A stretch of 64,000 nt of DNA from the NCBI RefSeq assembly GCF_032854445.1, contig NC_088305.1, positions 16,229,717-16,293,716 of the forward strand, written 5' to 3'. The notes beneath the pieces were generated by a model. The model saw only the letters and a list, made by a program, of their open reading frames with translations. It was not told where the DNA came from and searched no databases. Within the stretch, counting starts at the first letter, position 1, and every line of letters begins with the position of its first letter. Both the position numbers and the translations under genes were made by a program. Positions 1-13,000 of this stretch are shown here, one piece after another. Origin of the DNA: Liolophura sinensis (taxonomy: Eukaryota; Mollusca; Polyplacophora; Chitonida; Chitonidae).

Positions 1-699
1 ATCCCGTGCAGTATGTCGGCCGATCGGTCCATGTTGACCGGGTGCTACACTTACGCTTCCATAATTAACAACTTTACATAATTTAATAACAATATGGCAT
101 TGCTGATTTTCCATAATTATGATGCTATGCTTTATGTCATAACGGTATAGCGCTATCGATCTTCCATAGTTTACATTACAGCTCGAATACTACATAATCG
201 CTTAACTGTTTTTTTTAATAGGCGAATTGCCGTTACATTAACAAACGCTGTACTGTTACACAAACAGATTTTCGCCGCAATTGTTACCGCTAGTCTTTCG
301 TGGTTACAAAGTTTTTCCATGAGCACACTTATACTTGACGTCCATTATATCAAATAATAACTGTCCACATGAATTTATCAGCGAACATATTTAAATTCGT
401 GAAACAATAACCTCGAGCTTCAGATACTGTGTTTGTTCCCAACGGGCTACCATACACGCAAACTGCACGACTACGCTTCAATGAACATAACAAACGCAAA
501 AAGCTGGGTTTCCATGTGTTAACTGCAGGAAAACATTTCCATGACCGAATTAACATTTAACTGACAAGTTTTTCTGCAAAAACCACACGATCGCGTCTGA
601 TGTGATTATCGTCTGCATAAAGGCCAACTTTAATTATGAATCTAACGTTTCTTTGTATGAAATACATGCAAATACATAGTCTACAAACGTAAACTTTAT
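1..699. other. Unassigned left end of window
   Basis: AT-rich sequence without recognised coding potential. Its right part may be the decayed N-terminal half of the Tc1-like transposon, but I could not align it. Confidence 0.3.
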
Positions 700-1300
700 T
701 CGATAACAAAGAGAATCGGCCTGGACCTTCGTTGAGTACGAAATTAATACTGTTAGTGTCGAAACTAACGACGCTAGGCCAATATAAGAAAGAGTCTTTC
801 GGAGCTGTGTCTGGCGTCGACGAGGTGAAGGTTATCACGATGATTTGTGCAAACTGATCGATGTATGGGACGATGGAAGTGTAGTGGTTTGGGGCGGTAT
901 CACTTTTCATCACAGAAACCGCTCCGTGAATGCACTGGTCGTGTTCAAGCAGTTTGCTACAGGGACGCCATTTTAAGACGTCACGTTGTCCCATGTTTCC
1001 GTCAAGAGCTGCATACTTTTCCAGCAGGACACCAGGTGCTTCTATGGACTTGCCCAAGAATAATGTACCTGCTATGCCATGGCCTGCCTTATCTCCTGAT
1101 CTATCGAGCACTTGCGGTACTACCTGGAACATCGCATTGGACATCGACCCCAGGTCGACACCGTAAGAGATTCTGCACTTTTCCTACAATGCTGAGTGGC
1201 GTAGGATACCCCAAGCTGTTCCAGACAGATAGCGTCTACAAGAAGACATTGTGTGGCATGCAATGCAAACAGGGCTGGTCATACTCAGTACAGATTTTGT
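700..1300 (+). mobile_element. Tc1/mariner-type transposase relic
   Basis: Plus-strand translation in shifting frames gives typical Tc1-like transposase segments in the right order: WRRRGEGYHDD near 805-845, GSVVVWGGITFHHR near 876-920, YRDAILRRHVVPCFRQE near 957-1010, LPGTSH near 1110, and an end like ACNANRAGHTQY near 1255-1295. There are at least three frame changes and internal stops, so it is an inactive DNA transposon copy. The N-terminal DNA-binding half and the terminal inverted repeats were not found. Open frames on the minus strand here are antisense shadows. Confidence 0.75.
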
Positions 1301-2434
1301 CTTTAAACCTCTTGTGTGTTCCATTACCTCTACATTAAATTTGTGCACTTTCCAATGACACTGGTCATTACTAATGCGCAAGTGACTTATCAGAGCGTGA
1401 AAGTAATGCACAGCCGACACCAAATGATATTTGGTTTAGCGTCAATTCCATTTTTTTACCTCGGGTGCGTTTTAATGCGTTTCAGTATATGTGACATAGA
1501 TGACAGGCTGTGTTCCATGCTGATGAATTCTCCACTTGTTCATACTCTTGGAATAAAAATCCTCAAGTACGCCATATGTTTTGCCTTCCTTTTCAAAGAT
1601 GTCGACACCAACTTCAGACCAAGGTCTGTCTGGGTGTTCTGTGGAGATGAGTGGTTGTTTGGGGTTGCTTATGACGTCACTTTGTCCTCAATGTGTGGTG
1701 ACATCCCTCACTTTGTCCTCAATGTGTGGTGTGCGGTGCCTGTTCGCATTGTTCTAGGTGAGATTCATGGATATTGTTAAACATTTTACAGCACAATGTT
1801 TTCGGCACTTTAAAACGAGATCCTCCGAAAACTAATCCATCGTTTGCTGTGATGCAGTCAAGGAAGGAGAAATATTCACGGATGCTGTTGGGAACGTCTA
1901 TGTCACGTGGCCAACCTTTGGCTACCATATCCTAAAGCTGTTGCAGGTTTGGATCATTGGCAGTTTCTGCCGGCAGTTGTTTGTACTTACTTTCCGAGAC
2001 AATTGATTTGGTTCGGGATAAATAAATAATTGGGTTAACGTCCATATCAGGATCAAGTAGATCTGCTGGAACCTCGTCCAAGTATATGCTCACCTCAAGG
2101 TATCACCAACATGCAAGTCATTGCCTGGTTTGCTTGACACTGAGGCTATATGGTACATATGTAGTTTCATGAGCATTGATAGATCGTTTTCTTACGCCAT
2201 ACTCATTAAGTTTTCAGACTATGATGGTTGTCCAGTGTTATGGGCAAAGGATTCCTGAGTGCCCAAACAGCAATCTTTAATTTGGCGAGTTTCTGGCAAA
2301 TTCTCTCATGTCATTTTTGGGGAAGGCAACAAGTCTCCGGCGATTTTCACGCTAGGCTGCACAAGAGAAAGCATTTGGAAATCATGCAAAGAAAAAGCAG
2401 CAAAACAAGAAATATGATCGTAAGGCATTGAGTA
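1300..2434. other. Unassigned sequence right of the Tc1 relic
   Basis: No gene is recognised. A 24-bp segment (tcactttgtcctcaatgtgt and on) is duplicated at about 1678 and 1711. The 154-codon open frame at 1316-1780 has no family resemblance that I can see. The remainder is apparently unique sequence. Confidence 0.4.
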
Positions 2435-3134
2435 TTTATTAGTCAAATACACAGATCACACCCATGCATAGCAGCCTGTGAACACTTCATTTCATTTACA
2501 TGCACAATGCCAAGAACACTTATTAATGATGATGATTCTTGCGCTCCATTAAAGGCTTTCTGCATTTATTTTGTTAAAAAAACTTATATGGACCAATGCC
2601 TGACACATGAAAACACATTTACAATCAATTCTTTTTTCTCTTTTTAAAGTAACTTGAAAAATAGAAGTTTTCAAGACAATTCACAGTTCATGAAATGAAA
2701 CGTATACAAACACTAATTCCAGACTTAAGGCAAATATATACCTGTCCGATCGCATTATTTATGTACATACTTTCATAAAACCGCATCATTTCTCAAATAA
2801 GCATCATTTGTAACCTTGAAATTTTAAATTCAACACCAACACGAAAAGTTCAGAGGAATGATTGATCGTGAATAAAGCAAGAGACAATTATGGCTTTTGT
2901 AAGCAAAACCAAGATCATGAGCTTCTCGAGCGATCTATTGCAGTCTGTAGTCATGAATGTATATTTGGAAGTCTAAAGGCTTATCTGAATATTCCCCCCC
3001 TTCTTAGTCTTAATATCCACATTTCAAATATCAAGTTTACAAAATCTTTACTGTACAACATTGATTTTCAACAAAAAAAGAAAAAAAAAATGAAAAGATT
3101 GTTGACTTAAGATTTCATTTATTAATAAAAAGTG

Positions 3135-3220
3135 TTACATTAACGTGGTGATGCCTAAATTTCATTTTATGACTACTGAACCCACCTAAAACTATGAGTC
3201 TTAAGCAGTACATGACTGTT
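3135..3220. repeat. Dispersed repeat shared with 13965-14050
   Basis: Contains tggtgatgcctaaatttcat, then gaaccca, aactatgag and cttaagcagtaca. The ceramide synthase intron at 13965-14050 has the same series with scattered substitutions. Confidence 0.6.
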
Positions 3221-4254
3221 GAAGTGTTTGTGTATTATATATGGCAGACTGTGTTAATAAATATAACAAAATATGTACTATGACCACAGCTCAAAGTTCT
3301 AATCATAAAAATTGACGTTATTTTTTACAATTTGAATCAGTGGAAGAAAATCACTGCAGAAACATTTAAAATTCAGAGAAACTTTTTATGCTTTGTGTTT
3401 TTCGTTTATTTTTTTTTAATGAACTTTGAAAATTTGACGTCTTGACCAGTTTTAAAGCAAATGTGCATGCTGCTAGATGGAGAAATTGTGGCAACAACTC
3501 AGCAAGATCGGGTGATTTTTAAAGGACTTAAAAAAAAGGGATGATGGAGGACATAATTGAGCATCTTTATAGCAAAGGTCCATATTGCAACTTAATTGTG
3601 CATATTCAATATATCAATGACAGGTAAGCCATTGTGCATTAAAACTTTGGACTGAAATGTAAACACCTCGAAAGAACTTTGATCCAAATTTTCTACCATG
3701 TGATGCAATAGACAAGGTGATACAGACATTGGTTTAACACCACACATTTAAAAAGAATCATGAAAGTACCCATTATGATGTTTGTAATTTAATGTATATG
3801 TAGAAATACGCCTTTTCATCTTCATCTTTGGGCATAAAAAATCTTTACAGGGTAAAGCTAGGCCAGTGACGTAGATTGTGAAGGCTGTAAAAACTACTAG
3901 GAGATGGAACATGTTCCAGTGCTATTTTACAGTTACCTTTAATAAATCCTTTACCAAGTAAAAGAAAAGTATCACATACTCACTACTATTAACCTCTCAG
4001 CATACTTCATCATGTAACACTCATTTCGAACTGAAAATATCTTCACATTTTTAAAATTCACAGCAGTATCCTTTATGGCTACACGTATCTACTTTGGCTT
4101 TTACATGTAAGCCATGTATGAGAGTATCTTTTCATGTGAAAAACATTTAAAAAAAAAAAAAAAAAGAGCACGATTTTCAGAATGTAATTCATATCATTTT
4201 TTCTTCCAGAAATCATGTAAATCATTTGTGAAACATTTTCTGCATCTTTGATTA

Positions 4255-4460
4255 GCTCAGTACCACAATGGAGGGTTTCGAGATTGAACTCGTATTAGTA
4301 AAGGTAAAAAAAAAAGTCCTACCGTACCATGTGACCTGCCAAAAATGTTAGGCAACTATTCTGGATCACATTTACTATAACAGTACAATATTAAACCCCA
4401 ATCACCCACTCACTCACTCATTTACTATAACATGGGTGTCTGAAAAAGGCTTCACAAAAA
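4255..4460. repeat. Dispersed repeat with direct and inverted matches to 58970-59285
   Basis: The A-run followed by agtcctaccgtaccatgtga matches 59048-59075 directly. The segment tttactataacatgggtgtc near 4420 matches 59250-59276 in inverted orientation. This suggests a foldback-like family. Confidence 0.45.
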
Positions 4461-4904
4461 GTGGTTAATCCCCTATTAAATTGTCACAGAAGACAAGACG
4501 GTTGTCAAAATTTTCATTTAATGTCTCAATAACAATCTTTGATTCAATATAACCAGCCTTAAGACATCTTTAACTTTACTGTGAAGACTACAAGAAGCAA
4601 ACACACGCAGTTAATGTAGTAATTCAAACTAATAAGAAAATGACCTTTTGCAGGACACACCCAAAAAAATATCCATGAAATCCTATAGAGAAAAGTAGTT
4701 AAAAATGCTCTTACTTGAAATTTGTTTAAAAAAAAAACAAGAAGAAGACAGGAATGAGATGCAGCAGGGGACAGACTTATAGAGCAGCAGTAAGACATCT
4801 GGGGAACCCATCACAGCAGTTACCTGGCATCATTCGGAGAGTGGACACACAATCGGACAAATTCAAAACTGATTTTTAACAAATGAACAAGAAATTTAAT
4901 AACT

Positions 4905-5105
4905 GCAGGTCTCTAAACACCGTACTGCAAGTCTCCAACCCATACTGCAAGTCTCCAACACCACAATGCAAGTCTTCAACACCACAATGCAAGTCTCCAA
5001 CACCATACTCTAAGGCTCTCAACACCATACACTAAGTCTCTCAACACCATACTGCAAGTCTCCAACACCATACTCCAATTGCTATTAATATCATACTCCA
5101 ATTGC
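4905..5105. repeat. 21-bp tandem array
   Basis: About nine degenerate copies of a ~21-bp unit (aagtctccaacaccacaatgc and variants) lie in the putative ceramide synthase 3' region. Confidence 0.85.
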
Positions 5106-5267
5106 CCTTTAACATCATAGTGACCTTCATTCAATATCATCCCCAGTGTTCCAGGGCCTCTAGCTGAACTAGGTGTAATTCAAACATGGCCAAATAGGGA
5201 ACAAGTCATAAATTTGAAAATAATATTTACAAAAGTTATGGTTTTAAGAGCCCAATGTATGAAATCA

Positions 5268-5675
5268 CCAAACACACTACTGTACTCCTGATAACTACTC
5301 AACAAAAGCACACTACTGTACACATGTACACTACTGTACTCCTGATAACTACTCAACAAAAGCACACTACTGTACACATGTACACTACTGTACTCTTGAT
5401 AACTACTCAACAAAAGCACACTACTGTACACATGTACACTACTGTACTCCTGATAACTACTCAACAAAAGCACACTACTGTACACATGTACACTACTGTA
5501 CTCCTGATAACTACTCAATAAAAGCACACTACTGTACACATGTACACTACTGTACTCTTGATAAAAACTCAACAAAGGCACACTACTGTACACATGTACA
5601 CTACTGTACTCCTGATAACTACTCCACAACAGCACACTGCTGTACACATGTACAGCACATAACACATGTACACTC
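5268..5675. repeat. 54-bp minisatellite
   Basis: About seven copies of a 54-bp unit that contains gtacacatgtac (palindromic) and cctgataactactcaac. Because 54 is divisible by 3 and the unit lacks stops in some frames, it gives long repetitive open frames on both strands. These are not taken as genes. Confidence 0.95.
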
Positions 5676-7091
5676 TAAACTGTGATTAAGGTGAATAGGA
5701 AGAACAGTGCACATACAAGAGCTACCAGCTTTTATATCATTAGCCACTTCGTGCCTCGTTAAGTCTGTATTCAGATAAGCTTAGCTCTTCCACACTTTTC
5801 TACGAACCACGATAAATATAGAAGATATTCAACAAAAAAGAATAGATTTAGAGGCAAATTAATGTCACCAATTATTTTTTTTTCTGATGATGATGAAGCT
5901 TCTATTTTTCCAGTATATCATTTACCTTGCGAACAAACCTCAACATACCTTTCTAACATCTACTCTCAAGATGGTATTGCAAAAATGGGTGAAATTTTAG
6001 CTGATTTCACCATGCATGTAAGAAGGATTTCTCACTTCTACTGGCCAAACAATGAATTTTGACTATGCACCAATAAAGTACGACATCGCTGCATACAACT
6101 GGCTATTCACCAGTGTCTCACAAATAAATACAAAGCTCCCATTCTGTCCTTATATGACATAAACAATCAGGGATAAAGCTAGAAATGTCCTGACCATTGT
6201 ACCAAAGTTTGGTACTGGTCTCGCCATATTCAGCCCTCATCTCGCTATTACACAAGATCATATGAATGAATGACTCCTGACTTAAATGAGGTTCAACACT
6301 GTGACACAGTCACACATTCCCACACAGCACCAACATAAGCCTAATCAGGCAAAATAGTTCAAGAACCAAAAACAAAGATGACCCGATAAGTATGTTATTC
6401 TGTTTAAAGCTGCATGTCTAAAATCAACAAAATAGACAGTAGACTAGATATTCCTTATATCAACCTATTAATCAATCAATCCAGAAACTATAAACCACTG
6501 CAATGACTGAACAAAAAGACTAGCTATTTCATGTTAACCAATCATCACACCAACTTCTGACTAACTGTATACTGTTGTAATCTACATTAAAACATGATTT
6601 TAATTAACCTGGATACTTAGCAACACCTTAAACACTGATACCACTTTGTGTCAAGGCAATGGTTTGGTCCAACCAAAATAATATAACATACAAGTCGCAG
6701 CTCATGAGCAAATCCATAACATTTTAATGACGGTAGTGTAGTCAGAATGTCGAGCATAGAGTCTGAGTGGGTATTGTTCAATTGTGTTACCAGGTTTACT
6801 TCTTTCCTTCCATGTACATCTATTACCCTGCATTGCAAAAATTTAAAAAAAAAAGACACAAACCTATACAGTGAACCATAAGACATTAATAAAAAACATA
6901 ATTATGGAATCAATGGAATAGTTACCACATTATTCAGGATTAATATAATAACCGAAAAAAAGAGATCAGCGAAGATTGTGTAAAGAAGATGCTTCCATTA
7001 GTATAGGTGTAAGACTCATCGATGAAAGAAAAGAAAAAAAAAATGTCTCCTGTGTTGAAATCAGTTGGGTAGAGCTGTGTTCTGCGGGACT

Positions 7092-10000
7092 TTACTGCCC
7101 ACCTGTTGAGCAATTGTTCTGGCTTTTGACGTTGTTTGTAACACCTGACCGAGGCTCCCCAGATCCCTCATCCGCACTCTCACTCATCCCCTCACTGTCA
7201 CTGCGGGTGTCGTGGGTCAGCTGTGGGAAGACAAAACAACCATGTCAGTTGTCAGTTTATACCTACTGAGCACGGTACATGTATACTATATGGTAAACCA
7301 GCATGTTTGCCTGGGTATACAGCCTGGTATTTGGTTGAGAAGATCAATTTTCACAAGTACATGTAGGAAGTGCACCTAAAAATATTCCTCACCATTAAGA
7401 TGCAACTGCAGCGTACAATCGCTACGCTCTTGCATGGATTGTAAGCTATAATTGTTGTAAATTCACCCTACAATTCCTTTAAACAAGCAGACTAACTTTT
7501 ATAGTTAACTGTAAAGGTAACTGTAGAGCTTACTACTGATGGTAAGGTCAACTGTAGAGCTTACAACTGATGACAAAGTCAACTGTAGAGCTTACTATTG
7601 GCTCTAAAGTCAATTGTAGAGCTTACTGCTGATGGCAAAGTCAACTGTTGGGCTTACTATTGGCTGTAAAGTCAATTATAGGGCTTACAACTGACTGTAA
7701 AGTCAACTGTAGGGCTTAATATTGGCTATAAAGTCAATTGTAGAGCTTACTACTGATGGTAAGGTCAACTGCAGGGCATACTATTGGCTGTAAAGTCAAC
7801 TGTAGAGCTTACTACTGATGGTAAAGTCAACTGTAGGGTTTACTACTGATGGTAAAGTCAACTGTAGGGCTTGCTATTGGCTGTAAAGTCAATTGTAGAG
7901 TTTACTACTGATGGTAAATTCAACTGTACGGCTTACTATTGGCTGTAAAGTCAATTGTAGAGTTTACTGCTGATGGTAAATTCAACTGTAGGGCTAAAAT
8001 TGGCTGTAAAATTTATTGCAGGGTTAACTATTGACTGTAAACCTCTTGTGCAAGCCACCCAATGGCATGTACTTACCTCTCCATGAGTAAAGCGCTGTAG
8101 GGCCACCCTCAGTACATAGTATGTCCACATGATGTGCAGCAGTTGTAAGGCCACCATAAACCCCATAAAGACTCTGATGACTGGGGACACCCCGACAATG
8201 ATGGCAGGTAGCTCAACTAAGCAAGTGTACAGCAACCTGAAATAAGCACATCTATGATGATGAGCTTGGCATAAATGTGATCTTCAGTCTTTGTATTTAT
8301 TTATTTGATAGTTGGCTAACACTATACCGAAAATTTTGTACACTGATAAAATGACTGCCAATATTATCGGGGGAGGGAAGCAGAATGACCAAAAAGAACA
8401 CCTGGCCTGAAAAAAAAACACCTGGCCAGAAAAAAAAACACCTGGCCAGAAAAAAAAAATTGACAAATTTTTCCACATGTTATGCACAGATACGGGCCCC
8501 ATCTTGGTGGGAGACAAGTGGTTTTCCATCGATGGGTACTTCATCAACTCCTGACTGCATGTTCATGATTAATATCTTTGAGAGAAAAGATTTAAGACTT
8601 GGTAGCAAGGCTACTAAAGAACTGGCCTGTTGGCGACACAAGAATGCAAAACTTCAGCTCAATACATTTGGTCGTGAACAGACCATCAGCGATGGAAGAT
8701 CTCCTTGTGTCATCTTGCTTCATATGCATGTAAAACTTCAGGCCAATACATGCAGTACTTTTTCAGATACCATTCCTAACACATTGTTTAACTTTGATTC
8801 TCATACACAATACACTACGTAAGGAATTTGGTAATTTGGTAATTTACGGTATTTAATATGCACACATCATATCAATGATGCAATATCCCCCTCAAGTTAT
8901 TGTGCTCTACAAGTGTGCAACCACTGAATTCAACAAATAAAGTACTTTTTGAGATACCAAAACTAATATTTTCTTCAACACTGATTTTAATACACAATTC
9001 AGGAATTCAGTCATTTATGGTATTTAATATGTATACACCGAATCAAAGATGGTGTATCCCTCTCCTCCTCCTCCCTTTCCTGTGCTACTGTGCTCTACAT
9101 ATGTGCAAACTCTGAGCTCAATACATGCAGTACTTTTAAAGATACCACTCCCATCATTTTATTTAACATTGCTTTCCCTGTTATTGGATACCAACCCCCA
9201 TGCTCAGGGTACGACATACATACATCTACGCTACGACTGTACTTTGTACAGGTGAGCTAAAAATTTAAACAAGGACATTCAATTTAAACAGGGGACTAAA
9301 ATTCCCTGTCAAAAACAATGGTTCTTAACCTACATTTTTTGCAATTAAAAGGCAAGCATCATAATCAAGGTACATACACCTTAATGATTTTAAACTTTCA
9401 GGATTTTTTCAAGGCTATTCCAGACACAAAATTCACATTCTACTTGCAATGAATATTATTATGGAAGTTACAATGCTTCAAGCTAGGTAAAATGATAATA
9501 TTTTCCACCCACCATAATGCTAGCCGCCATCGTATAAGTGAAATAGTCTTGAGTACGGGGGTAAAACACCAATCAAATAAATAAATAAATAAAATGATAT
9601 TATTATTTGAACTTTCTCATAAACACAACAGTGCATCATGCAATTTCGAAAACAGTGGAAAACCACTGGAAGACACTGGAAAACCACTGGAAAACCAAGA
9701 GAAAGCCATCTACTACACGAACATGTACACACTGTCTCAGCACAGGTTGGTGTCATTCTGCTGTACTGTAATCACTCTCCAACGACAAACTATTAGCAAC
9801 ACTGGAAGGAAAAACTTCTCAGGCATCAGCCAATCAACTCACCAGATGGGATAATAAAAGATTCGTGTGACAAGCCACACAATAATGAAGATTGTAAAGA
9901 CAATTTCGCACGCATTCTGCATTTGGGCATATTTTAACATCTTCGCAAGCTGAAACAAAAAAAAAGTTTATGAGACAATACACACTTTATGAATTTATTT

Positions 10001-13000
10001 ATACGATTGTTTATTGCCAAATTGTTTATTGCCATACTAAATAATTTCACTACAAAATTTTACTTGCATGATTGTGCTCAGCTGTATGGGTGGAAGAAAC
10101 TGTTGTGCCCAGATCGGAACACCGACCCTTGACAAGTTACTTACAAATTTTCCCCCATGTGACAAACATGTGTGGACTTCCATGCTATCTTGATGGAAAG
10201 CTAATGGTCTTCACCAAACATACCAGACACAGCAAACCATTCCACTGGTGCGATCAGAACTCATAACATGTATTAAACATGGCCCAAGAAACTATGAGAG
10301 TGGGTGAACCTATTTATTTATTCATTTGATTAGTGTTTTATGCCATGCTCAAGAATATTTCACTCTAACGAACAGATGACAGCCAGCAGAGCGCAGAGGA
10401 AACCAATGATCATCCGCAGATTGCTGGCAGAGCTGGACTTGAACTCACAGCTCCCATCTAGAAATTTGTTGTCTAATGTTGAGATGGAATGCCATAAGTA
10501 TGGTTCTTGTAAAAGGTGGACAACAATAGCTGACTCATCACTTCAAGTCCCATGTGTAATGTTCCAACTTCACCATCATATCCTACAGTGCATACGTATC
10601 CTTTCTCTCAAATTAGGACAACAACAGTCAAACGCAAAATGTAGTATCCTATTTTATAATTAAGTCACAATAACATTGTTGATCTTGATGAAGCCTTACC
10701 AATGTTGATAATCAATAACAGATTCAATATCAAACCAGAATTTTATGTTTTCTAAGACTTCCATGTGCAATTTGATGCGTAATTAAGAAGGACCTACCTG
10801 CAACCAGGGATCTGAGATATCATGCACAACAAGAACCAGGGTACCAATGTGGACAAAGTTTATGGACCAGGAGAAAGCCATGAGACCCAGTGTGATAAGG
10901 TGGTGTAACATCATCTCATAAAAATCCTGGCAAAAACACAAAGATGAAGGTCATGTAATCAAAGGTGCAACATAATAAATGTCAGACAGGTGTACACCAT
11001 AATGTCAGGCAGATGTACACCATAATGTCAGAAAGGTGTCCATCATATTGTCAGAAAGGTGTACACATAATGTCAGACAGGCGTGCACCATAATGTCAGA
11101 CAGGTGTTCCCCATAATGTCAGGCAGATGTACAACATAATGTCAGAAAGGTGTACATCATATTGTCAGAAAGGTGTACACCATAATGTCAGACAGGCGTG
11201 CACCATAATGTCAGACAGGTGTACACCATAATGTCAGACAGGTGTTCCCCATAATGTCAGACAGGTGTACACCATAATGTCAGGCAGATGTACACCATAA
11301 TGTCAGACAGGTGTACACCATAATGTCAGACAGGTGTACACCATAATGTCAGACAGGTGTTCAGCATAATACCAGACAGGTGTACACCACAATGCCTGTC
11401 AGGTGTACACCATAATGCCTGTCAGGTGTGCACCATAATGCCAGACTGATGTACACTATAATGCCAGACAGGTGTACACCATAATGTCAGACAGGTGTAC
11501 ACCATAATTTCAAGACATGTGCATCATAACGGCAGTCAGGTGTGCACCATAACGGCTGTCAGGTATGCACCATAACGGCTGTCAGGTATGCACCATAACG
11601 GCTGTCAGATGTGCACCATAATGGGAGTCAGGTGTACACCATAATGGAAGTCAGCTGTGCACCATAATGTCAAGGTATATGTGCATCATAATGGCTGTGA
11701 GGCGTGCACCATAATGGCTGTGAGGCGTGCACCACAATGGCTGTCAGGTGTACACTATAATGGCTGTCAGGTGGGCACCATAATTGCTGTCAGGTGGGCA
11801 CCATAATGTCAAGACGTGCATCAAAATGGCAGGGAGGTGTGCACTATAATGGCTGTCATGTGGGTGCCGTAATGGTTGTCGTGAAAGGATACATTTTTGC
11901 TGAGCCAAACTCAGGGGGTCAAGTTCCAAGTAAGTGTATTTGGGATTACATCCATGACAGTGATGTACTGATCTTATGCACTCAAGTCTTGGATGTCATT
12001 TTACCTTCGTCGTTGATGACCAGCAATACCAAAACACCGGACAACATTCTATAGCTAAATATAAAGTGATCATCTGTAAACAATCTACATTTATTTCATT
12101 TGAAAACTGTAAAATCACCACGCATGATAAGTGTTTTCCAAAAAGTCGGCGGTTCTGTGTAAACTGGCCGCGCATACAGACTCATGTTGCCGATTGGCGC
12201 GATTCGGCGGAAACATGTGCTGAAATTAGCCGTACCATATTAATGCGATGAGCGAGATGCTCTGTTGATTTCATCATCTCATCAAAGACGGTGAAGCCGG
12301 TTGTCATAGGACTTGAACCGAGTCTTCATTCAGCGTTTTCAGAAGGCTCGCAATTTGCCCAAAACAATGGAAAAAGGCATCATTTTCTCCTGCAAAAACC
12401 CGACTTTTTTTTTACGTGAAGATAACTCGCGAAGAGAAAACACTGTAAAGAAATGCTTCCTAAATGAGAAGTCCAACTAAAGCAATGTACATGTACCACA
12501 CTCACCTTTCGTTTACTATCCATGAGGAATGTGAATAAGAGAGAAAAGTAGAAGCCCATCTCCAGTATATAGTACCAGTAGGCAGCCTCACTGACAGGCT
12601 GAAACAAAACGAGACAGATCACATGACGACCGTGTTTACATCTCACCTGTGTTTATCACAGGGTTTGCACACTGACAGCTAAAACTTTCGGCTACAGCTC
12701 AACTTTCAGAGCTTTTTCACTAGTCTCTAAAAGATTTAATTTCCAACAACCAGAAAACAAGATGTTGATTTTTAATAATAATTAGGTACATTGTAAATTC
12801 CTTTCCTTGTCCTTTTTCCTTTCATTCCCAACGAATTTGGTTTCAATAAATGGTCAGTCAAAGTATTTTACAATTCAGGTCACTCTTTTCCTTATTATTT
12901 TTTACAGTACTTACATGGTTAGGCCAGTCTTCCCAACATTTTTTCGTTTCCCACAACCAAGGATTCTAGTAAAAAACAGGAAGAAAGACATCTTCAAAAC

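Larger units (their letters stand above)
2435..7091 (-). other. Possible long 3'UTR or 3' flank of ceramide synthase
   Basis: No conserved coding sequence is visible between the stop codon at 7092 and about 2435. The block is AT-rich with homopolymer runs and several minus-strand AATAAA signals, including one at 2435-2440 where the composition changes. No SINE copy lies inside, unlike the introns. It contains two short tandem arrays (4905-5105 and 5268-5675) and parts of dispersed repeats. The 3' end is a guess. Confidence 0.3.

Noticed and set aside
557-1144. 195-codon minus-strand frame
   Set aside because: Antisense to the Tc1-like transposase relic, whose motifs are on the plus strand.
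5180-5665. 161-codon minus and 88-codon plus repetitive frames
   Set aside because: Products of the 54-bp array; no start context or family match.
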